Shown here: one piece after another, positions 31,851-39,154 of the stretch
Position numbering within the stretch: position 1 is the first letter of the stretch
Layout of the letters: every line of letters starts with the position of its first letter
NCBI RefSeq assembly: GCF_000611645.1
Contig: NW_014013480.1
Span: forward strand, 1 to 39,154
Source of the DNA: Monoraphidium neglectum
Taxonomy: Eukaryota > Chlorophyta > Chlorophyceae > Sphaeropleales > Selenastraceae
Reading direction: 5' to 3'
DNA length: 39,154 nt
The notes under the pieces: model-generated
The model's input: only the letters and a program-made list of their open reading frames with translations
Database searches by the model: none
What the model was told of the DNA's origin: nothing
Made by a program: the position numbers and the translations under genes

Positions 31851-33513
31851 TCAGACGCCGGGCAGTTTGTTAACGTCACCCGCCAGCTTTGTGAACTGGT
31901 CGTTGCGCGCCATCGGCCGCGCCTTGGAACCCCCCGTGCCGTAAAAGCTCTGGGTCAGGACGTGCTTGCCCGACGTCGCCGCAGCCGTCAGCGCAACGCC
32001 GCTGCCGCCGCCCGCCGTCGCGCCGCAGCCGCGGTCCAGGGCGCCCGCGGCAGGGCCGCAAGCCCTGCCCCCGCTGCCGCCAGCCGCAGGCTGCCAGTCA
32101 AAGCTGTAGATCGTCACGGGCTCGTCGTCACCCGTAGCATGCGCCTCAGCCATGCCCGCCCAGCTGCCGCCCGTCGCAGCCGCCGCCGCCGCTGCCGCCG
32201 GGCCCACGACCCCGGGCGTGCCGCCGCCGCCGCCGCATCCAAGCGCGGGCGAGCCCGAGCGGTGTCTGAAGGCGAGCTGGCGGCGGAACACGCGGCCTGC
32301 GATGGCGCGGTCCAGCAGGCCGGCCTCCACCAGAAATTCGGGGTCGCGCAACACAGGGCCGCCATCGCGCGTCTTCATGACCCGCGCTCCGAGCCTGGCA
32401 GGGTTTCGGGAGAGAGGGTTGGGTGAGGAGTGAGGGTGAGGGCTCTATGTGAATGGGAGGCAGGGTGGGTGGGGGCGGATCTCCGGTGGCGACGAGGGCA
32501 GCCCCTGGGCTCCAGGCTGCGCTTTGTTATGCGGCAATCGCGGCGCACGCTGGCTCGCCGCAGTGGTGGGCTGAGCATGTAGCGATGGATGTGTGCTCAG
32601 GCGTGAGCGAATTCATGTGCTGCAGGCGCCCCAAAAACGCGCGCCCCAATGGGAAACCCCCAACCCCAGCCGGGCCCCCTCACGTTTGGCCCTCCAATGG
32701 CGGCGCTTTGAAAGCCTCTGCGTACGCGGTCGCGCGGCACCCCTCCGGCGCCGCCGTCGCCGGCGCCTCGCGCGCCGCGGCCGCCGCGGCCGCGGCCCGC
32801 TGCCACAGCCGCCGCAGCTCCTCGGCCTCGCGCGGGCCGACAGATGGGCAGCCCTTGTGCGCGCCGGGCAGCGAATCGCGCAGCGCGGCCGGCGGCGCAT
32901 GGGCGGCGCGCGCGTGGCTGGCCCAGGACGCGGGGGACTGAAAGTGGTGGAAGTGAGGCGGGCGGGCAGGAGCCGGTCAGCGGGCAAGCTCGGCGGTGGT
33001 GAAACGAGGCCCTCATTTTGACGTGGACGGGGGCTGTGTCGGCCGCAGGAGGCTGACAAATGGCACCAAGCGCTCATCAGCCCGGATTGTGCATCTCATC
33101 CCTGCACGCCAACGAGCCTGCGTCCTGGATTTTCCGGCGTCTAGACAGCAAGGTGAGCGCGAGCACACCCACTCCCCCCCCCCACCCACCTGCTGCTCGC
33201 TGTGCTCAATCACGCGCTGAAAAGTCGCCGGCTGCGCTGCGTTGGCGGCCTTCTCTTCTGGGCTCGGGAACACGCTGCCGCCACTGCTGCAGCCGCAAGC
33301 ACCGGACGCCCGCGGGGACGCGTCCGAGGCGGCGGTGGAGACGTCGCCGCCGCGGCTGGCAACGCCAGCGGCGCCGGCGGCCGGGATTGGGGCGCGCCGC
33401 GCGATGCCCGTGGCGGCCAGCAGGGCCCGCTCCTCGAAAAAGTTGCCTGTGAGCACCTTTGGGGCGCTGGCCTGGTTGTACGCCGTGAACGGCGCGCCGA
33501 CGTGCTCCGACAT
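31851..33513 (-). CDS. Unknown 373-aa protein, possibly axonemal/microtubule-associated
   Basis: Three exons on the minus strand, 33190-33513, 32684-32937 and 31851-32394, join in phase to 373 residues from ATG at 33513. The N-terminus MSEHVGAPFTAYNQASAPK followed by VLTGNFFEERALLAATG is compact and well formed. A low-complexity linker follows, then a helical part with GPREAEELRRLWQRAAAAAAA. The last exon has TRDGGPVLRDPEFLVEAGLLDRAI, VTIYSFDW and a C-terminal QSFYG, then ARPMARNDQFTKLAGD. Short tyrosine/phenylalanine motifs such as PFTAYN and NDQFTK resemble the style of ciliary microtubule inner proteins, but no family could be named; treat that as a guess. Low-complexity Gly/Ala runs between the motifs suggest poorly ordered linkers. 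Confidence 0.6.
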
Positions 33514-35237
33514 GGCTGCTGGCCGGGCGCGGGCCGCCTTGCTGGGCGCGTGGAACGCGCGCGGGAACTGGTGCCTGTGAAGTGGGGTGCGAGCGGGTCA
33601 GTTGGCGGGCCGGTGGCACACGCAATGAACGAACCGGTCAGCTGTCTGTGATTTGGCTCAAGTGACTCATCGACTCAGGCTAACAAAGTGAGGCACACGC
33701 GGGCACGGCGCACTGCCTGGGATTGATTGCGGTTTTTTTCGAGTGGCGCGCGCCAACGCTCCCGACATATGGCTTGCTACGGGGTACGGCAATCGAGCAA
33801 AGGCAGCGCTTGCAGGTCCCTCATCACAAGCCCGTTCAGTGCTCAAGTCACATGAGTGTGCAGTATGCGTAAGCCCTTGCCTTGCAGGTTATGCGGCTTT
33901 TTGACCTTCGTCACGAGCAACTTGGACCTTAGGCGACGTGATTGTAAGTTTATTTACTAGTATGAGGGTTCAATCTCCGACGCGGCTATCAAACAACAAG
34001 GGGTCAGCACTAGAGACGATCACGCTGTGCGATGATGGGATCGTGTCGGACGATGATGGGGCACGTAGGTTGCGGGCGAGATTGCTTGGGGATAAATGTT
34101 TGGAGTGAAGCTTGTCTGGCTAGGCTGGAACATGAGCCACTAGCTTTACAACCCTTTGCCCGTTCCCTGACCTTCATGGCGACATGCACTGCCCCGCCAA
34201 CCCGCGGGTGCCCACGAGTCATGCAGATGGGTCGGTCCAGGCGCGACACCTGGGTGATCAGGTCATGCATCATCAAGTAGCTGCCTCTCATGCTCCATAC
34301 AGATTGGACGCAGCGCACCCTCCTAGCAACCTCGTTTCATTCCTAGTTGTTTTGTCACCAGGGGCGAGGCGCACTTCCGGCTACGTGAGAAGCAGCCTGA
34401 GCAAACAAGGGAAATTCAAAATTGGATCACCACTGCGTCTCAGAAACTGTGGGCCTCACACTACTCTGTGCTGGAGGTATAAAGCGCGTGGAGTTGTGTA
34501 TACCGTCAATGCGTTGCGACAAGATGCAGAGCAGCCACCGCACGCAAGGCACATGGTTGCATTGTCTTGCATTCGATAACAACGTGCTGTGAGCACGGCA
34601 CAACGGCATGCTTAGCATACTGCTGTGTCTTGTGGAATGGCTCATTGACCAAGCCCGGTTGACAAGTTGACTACCGTACCGGCACGGGTGTACGTTTGCC
34701 CGCTGCCCTGCACATGCTGCTGATGACTCCGTCATGCACCATTTTGTGGATTCCCCGTGTTGACAATCGCTGTACCGGCACATTGCAACGTTCTTAGCAG
34801 CAGGCTGCCATGCAGCACCTGCAGTCGAGCATTGCATCAATTCAATTTTGGTTTGGCAGCTGTCGTGCCTGGGCCTTGCCTTCAGTATAGCGAGCAATAC
34901 TGACACTAGCATACATTAGACTTGCTTGAATCGTACCGTAGATGTGGCCTAGGTACAGTAGATCCACAGCACGATTGTTGCAGTCGCGCTCGGGCTCCGC
35001 CCCAGCATGCTGTCTCCAGAGCCAAGGACGCCAGGTGAACGTCAATTAAAGTCGTACAAGGCGTTCGCTTAGGACATGCGTGGTTGACTGCAGCTGCATA
35101 TCGCCGACGAGAGCGCTGCACACAGCATCCTGTGTTGCTCCTCGGAGCGGAGGCCCAACATACAGCATGCACCCTGGACAGGATTGGTGCCGGTTGGGAT
35201 TTCATCCATGTTCCAAGGGTTGCCTTGCACTTGGGCC
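33514..35237. other. Divergent intergenic region
   Basis: About 1.7 kb, with the lowest GC of the window in parts (33.7-34.9 kb). No exon, RNA gene or clear repeat could be supported. It separates the minus-strand unknown gene from the RING gene and should hold both promoters. Confidence 0.45.
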
Positions 35238-37795
35238 ATGAGAGGCCGCCGACAGAACACTGACGACGCCCGTGCCCCTCACCGCTCGGCCGCGCCCCGT
35301 TGCGCTCTGCCGCTGCACGCTTATTGCAGGATCTGGCCCGGGCGGGGCAGCAGCCGGGCGCGAGCTGGAGGACCTGACTCACCGCCTCAATACAGTCAGC
35401 ATACGGCGCAGCGGACCTGGGGACGGCACCGATGGCAGCGCTGGCAAGCGCGCAGAGAGCCTGGCGACGCCGGCAAGCATGGCCAGGCGAGTTGGGGAGA
35501 AGTTGCGAGGGCAAGGCGCTGTGCATAACCCCGGTCTGTTGTGAGCGGATGCGGCAACCCAGAGTGCTGATTTTCTCTGCATACATGTACCACCTTCACG
35601 TATCTGGGCCTTGCACAGGCCCCGAACCCAGAGGCGGACAAGCGACGCTGCGGCAGAGGAGTCAGCGGCCGGCATGGGCGGCAGGGCAGCAAGCGCCCGC
35701 GGCGGGATCGCCGAGAGGGTGCCCCCTGCTGGTGTCACCCCATCAAGGTGGGGGCCGCACTGCGCCTGGGGTGGCAGGGGGTCCTGGGCACCCCTGCCAC
35801 TGCGGGCGGCCTGTGTGCAAATGCGCAGGCTCACGATGAACGCGCAGGCACCACAGAACAAGCACCTCCGGGCCACCCAGCAGCTGCCCAGCCCTCGTCT
35901 ATGCAGCCGACACCACCGCCATGCCAAACCCCTCAAATCACGGCACGAGCACTGCGCAGGCTGCTGTGCATCAACGAGCTGCGAGAGGAGCTGAGCTGCT
36001 GCATCTGCCTGGACATATGCGTCCGGCCGTGCACCACGCCATGCGGTGCGCCTGGGTGTGCAGCTGGAAGCGCCCTGTGGAGGCTAGACACAGGCTGTAA
36101 GACACAGGTTTTTGCTCCACAGCCTTGTTGTGAGCCTCTGCTTACACGCAGCCATGTCACCTGCCCTCACGGCCCATCCAGGTCATAGCTTCTGCCGCAG
36201 CTGCCTCCGCCAAACTCTGGCTCACAACAGGCGGTGCCCCAAGTGCCGCGAGGCCCTGCCGACAGGTGTGCTGGCAGCGGCCTGCTGCAGCACTCTGAGC
36301 ATGCATGCTTCCCGTGCATCCATCACAAGCGTGAATGTGGACCGTCTGCGGTCTGCGTTCTGAGGGGAGGCAAGAGGATGGCCGCCGCATCGCTCGCACT
36401 CAAGCTTGCCGCAACCACCACAACCTACAAAGCGCGCTACGACCCCACCCGCCTATAAAATTACTGTGACGATCAAAGGCTGGGACCTCAAGGTCAACAC
36501 GGCACTGTGGAACACCATCCAGCTGCTGTTCCCACAGCGCGCCGCTGAGGCTCCCCCACCCACGCCCGCCGAGCCCCCGCGGCCGGCGCGCACACTAGGC
36601 GCGCGGCGCGGCCCGGCTGGCGGCCTGCGGCGGCGGGCGGGGCCGGTGGCGGTCGCAGCGGCGGGCGGGTTCATGCCGGCCAGCGATGTGCTGCGGCAGG
36701 AGTTCCGTCCGCCCAGGTGTGTGGGAGGTGGCACACGATGCGCTGTCAAGTCTTATGCCTGCAAGATCAGTGGTGTGGGGTCGTCCCTGTTGCCACCGTG
36801 CAGGAAAGTGCGCGCAAGTCAAGACCGCCCATCGCGCCGCTCGCCGCTTGGGCCGGCAGGCACGTCCAGCCGGGCGCACGCCCTGTGGCGGCGCCGGCAG
36901 CCGCGCCGCGCCGTCGCGCACGCCGCGCGCCCAGCGACGACGACGACGACGATTGGCTCGCGGATGAGGGGGATGCTGAGCTGCAGGCGATGCTGCTGGC
37001 GCAGCTGCAGGGCCACGGCGGCGGGGGCGCGGGAAGCCGAGGGGGCGATGATGACGAGGACGAGGAGGTGGAGTCTGATCTGGAGGCGCTGCTGGCAACA
37101 GTCTTTGGGGAAGGTGGGCGGGCGATACTGGGGTGTTGCCTTCGGGGGCCGCGAATGGGCAGGGGTGGGGCGTCGGTCGGCATGTGGGGCGGTCTGCACT
37201 TGTGCCTGGCACGTGGGCCCGAGCGTTGGCGCCCGAACGCGCCACGGGGCTTGCTGATCGCCGTTTTGGGCCGAACTGTTGTCACTTGCTCCCCCAGACT
37301 CTGACGGAGGCTTGCATGAAGCAGCGGGGCGCCGGCGCCAGCCGCCACGCGCGAGGGCGCGCCCTGCAGCACTCCAGCAGGAGCAGCTGCCACAGCCACA
37401 CGGCGGCAGCGGCGACGGCAGTCGTCGGGCGGTTGGTGGAGTGGCACCCGCCACCCGTGGGCAAGTGATGGCGGCGCAGCAGCATGACGCACGGCACCAG
37501 CCGGGCCAGCGGATCGGGTGGCGGGGGCCGCAGCGTGCGGCTCAGCCCCTGGCGACTGCTAGGCGCGCTCCGCAAGCAGCGCCGGAGGTGGTGGTGCTTT
37601 CGAGTGATGACGGCGACGACGGCGCTGCCTTTGACTTTGACGAGCTCCTGCTTTCAGGGCAGCTCAGCCCGCCCTCCCCCGGGCTCATCGCCGCGCTAGG
37701 TGGCTCGGGCGCGCGGCAGGGGGCGGAGGGTGCCGGCGAGTGGCGGCTGAGCAATGGGGGGCGCGCCAGACTGGCGCGGCAGCAGGGGCCAGGGC

Positions 37796-37831
<36 letters not shown>

Positions 37832-37996
37832 CCGGGCTGCCGGATGAAGTGCTGGACTTCATAGTTGACGGCGCCCTCGGGTCCCCACTGGAGTTGGGCG
37901 GCATCGCCATGAGCACCGACGATGAGGAGGTGCTCATCGTGGAGAGCCACGAGAGGCACGTGGGCCCGCGTGCCGTCTCCAGCATCCAGCCGGCAC

Positions 37997-38047
<51 letters not shown>

Positions 38048-38523
38048 GGCAACAGCGGCAGCAGGAGCAGGGGCAACAGCGGCAGCAGCCAGGCGGCGCT
38101 GCTGCGCCTGCGGCCGCCGCGCCAGCACCACCATCGCCGGAGCCTGCCCCGCTGTTTGCACGGCTGCGCAACGCAGGGCTCGCTGGCTCTGCGCCCACGC
38201 TGGTGGCAGGCGGAGTTGGCAGCAGCGGCTCCGGTCCAGGCCCCAGCATATCGCGCAGCACAGTGAGCGCCGAGCCGGCTTTGGCACCTGTGTTTGCAGC
38301 CGACAATGCGCAAGGGCCCAGCCAGGGCGGAGGCGGCGGTGAGGACTCCGATTCGGACTTTGAGCCGCCGCGCCGGGGCCCAAGCAGGCGCGCACCCTCA
38401 GCTGGCCTGACGGTGGCGAACGCGATCGGGCGCAATGGGGGCGGCGGTGGCCTTGGCACTGGCCCATCCATGCCGCAGGTGATTTCAGGGCTGAGACGCG
38501 TGCGGGGGGTGAGGAGGCAGTAG
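35238..38523 (+). CDS. RING-finger (C3HC4) protein with SIM-like motifs, probable E3 ubiquitin ligase
   Basis: Firm exons: 35829-36045, 36182-36265, 36479-36716, 36809-37113, 37298-38523 (689 residues). Probable upstream exons 35238-35271, 35330-35520 and 35619-35747 agree in phase and would give 807 residues; the start is uncertain. The RING domain reads ELSCCICLD, then TTPCGHSFCRSCL and NRRCPKCREALP, with all eight C3HC4 metal ligands present. It is followed by GWDLKVNTALWNTIQLLFP, a helix often found just after such RINGs. A RING of this type recruits a ubiquitin-charged E2. The rest is mostly disordered: acidic DDDDDDWLADEGD and DDDEDEEVESDLEALL, then VVVLSSDDGDDG (about residue 497) and VLIVESHE (about 611), both like SUMO-interacting motifs, two polyglutamine runs and EDSDSDFEPPR. 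SUMO-targeted ligase activity is an inference from the motifs only. Confidence 0.75.
37798..37830 (+). repeat. Pure CAG tract (11 Gln)
   Basis: Eleven CAG codons in frame within the RING gene. Confidence 0.95.
37999..38046 (+). repeat. Pure CAG tract (16 Gln)
   Basis: Sixteen CAG codons in frame, followed by a duplicated GGGCAACAGCGGCAGCAG unit in the same Gln-rich region of the RING gene. Confidence 0.95.
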
Positions 38524-39059
38524 GGTAGAATTCAGGCAGCGGCGGCCTTTTTGCTGTCGAGGTGAGCATGATATGTTGGCTGTGGGCAGGAAGTGGGGTT
38601 GCACTTTTGCTTTCCGTTCCGCTTGTTGCTGAGCTGGTTGAGTGCCCCGTTGACGTTCAGTCCGAGACCACCATGTGCAGCTCTGTCACTGCACCGATAT
38701 AATTGCCATTGCCGCTCAGGATATTGGCTCATGTATTGGTGCGGTAACACTTTGACGACTTTGCAAGCCGTTGCCGAATCCAAGATCAAGGCCACCACAA
38801 GTGCACACTTGAGAGTGAAGATTGCCAGGTGCCATGGGTTCAAGCACGGCACTGGCTGCACCCTAGGCAAACATCAACCAAGGAAAAGAGAGAAGATCTG
38901 CTGCGACAAGCCATGCCGCCACGCCTCAGCTACCATACAGTTGGCAGCGAGGACGTGCGACCTCTTGACAATCAAGCCACCGCCACCGCTGGTTCAGATT
39001 GCGCTAGACTCGGTTGCACCGCCCCCGGGCCGCCATCTGCCACCCAGCTGGCCGCCGCT
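38524..39059. other. Convergent intergenic region
   Basis: About 0.54 kb between the RING gene stop and the stop of the minus-strand gene at the right edge. No TGTAA on the plus strand was seen close to the RING stop. An open stretch crosses it on the plus strand but has no recognisable protein. Confidence 0.4.
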
Positions 39060-39154
39060 CTAGCCAGAGCCGTCGCCGAACTTCTTGCCAAACATGATGA
39101 GCTGCAGCTGGTCGTAGCCCGACAGCACGCCTGCGCCCGCCACGGCGCGCAGGA
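39060..39154 (-). CDS. C-terminal 30 codons of an unidentified protein, 5' part beyond the right edge
   Basis: On the minus strand an open frame runs in from the right edge and ends at TAG (39062-39060). It codes [15 protein letters not shown] followed by a hydrophobic LIMFG and a basic/glycine end, GKKFGDGSG. The orderly, non-repetitive sequence and clear stop suggest a real terminal exon. The SGYDQLQ run is distinctive but I cannot place the family; a plastid membrane or thylakoid protein is only a possibility. Confidence 0.55.
   Translation of the reverse strand, partial: LRAVAGAGVLSGYDQLQLIMFGKKFGDGSG

Noticed and set aside
36453..36461. TATAAAATT as a possible promoter inside the RING gene
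   Set aside because: It lies in the intron before the GWDLKVNTALW exon, and the splice phases on both sides match, so it is not a gene start.
1..39154. tRNA or rRNA genes
   Set aside because: No convincing tRNA T-arm plus acceptor pairing and no rRNA segment was seen by eye on either strand; a covariance-model scan would be decisive.

Overview
The window looks like nuclear DNA of a unicellular green alga, probably a chlorophyte and perhaps trebouxiophyte-like. It is GC-rich. Its genes are cut by many short introns with GTGAGT/GTGCGC-type donors and CAG acceptors. Several genes have the chlorophyte polyadenylation signal TGTAA after the stop. There is a cytosolic ribosomal protein gene of plant type (eL34) and a chloroplast phylloquinone-pathway methyltransferase. 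CA, CT and CTG simple repeats fill the introns. No bacterial, plasmid or phage gene was seen. All exon models were built by eye from splice sites, reading phase and family resemblance, without transcripts.

Layout, left to right: (1) a MAK/ICK/MOK-type protein kinase on the minus strand, running off the left edge. (2) Divergent from it, RPL34 (eL34), four exons. (3) MENG, demethylphylloquinone methyltransferase, three exons. (4) Convergent to MENG, a 602-aa protein with weak mTERF-like helical repeats. (5) A 15-exon gene for a secreted 553-aa protein that looks like a TIM-barrel glycoside hydrolase. One of its introns holds a 762-base assembly gap and a long CTG/CCG tract. (6) Three tandem same-strand paralogs, about 17.9-27.8 kb, sharing a beta-rich domain that resembles the fungal family labelled DUF7918. 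Each ends in a highly conserved tail rich in SUMO-type motifs. (7) A secreted Gly-rich/Ala-repeat protein. (8) A minus-strand 373-aa protein of unknown family with an N-terminus reminiscent of axonemal microtubule-binding proteins. (9) A RING-finger protein with an acidic, polyglutamine-rich C-terminal part carrying SUMO-interaction-like motifs. (10) The last 30 codons of an unidentified minus-strand gene.

The most interesting part is the triplicated gene family. The three copies keep the same intron positions and nearly the same exon lengths, with one intron lost and one gained in the first copy. Their tails keep Val-Lys-x-Glu motifs (SUMO acceptor consensus), a FLDLT motif and a VCDLLDSD motif (both like SUMO-interacting motifs). 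Some exons are almost identical between copies while neighbouring exons have diverged, which suggests gene conversion. A RING ligase candidate with SIM-like motifs lies about 8 kb downstream. Together these could be parts of a SUMO-dependent assembly or turnover system; this is inference and untested.
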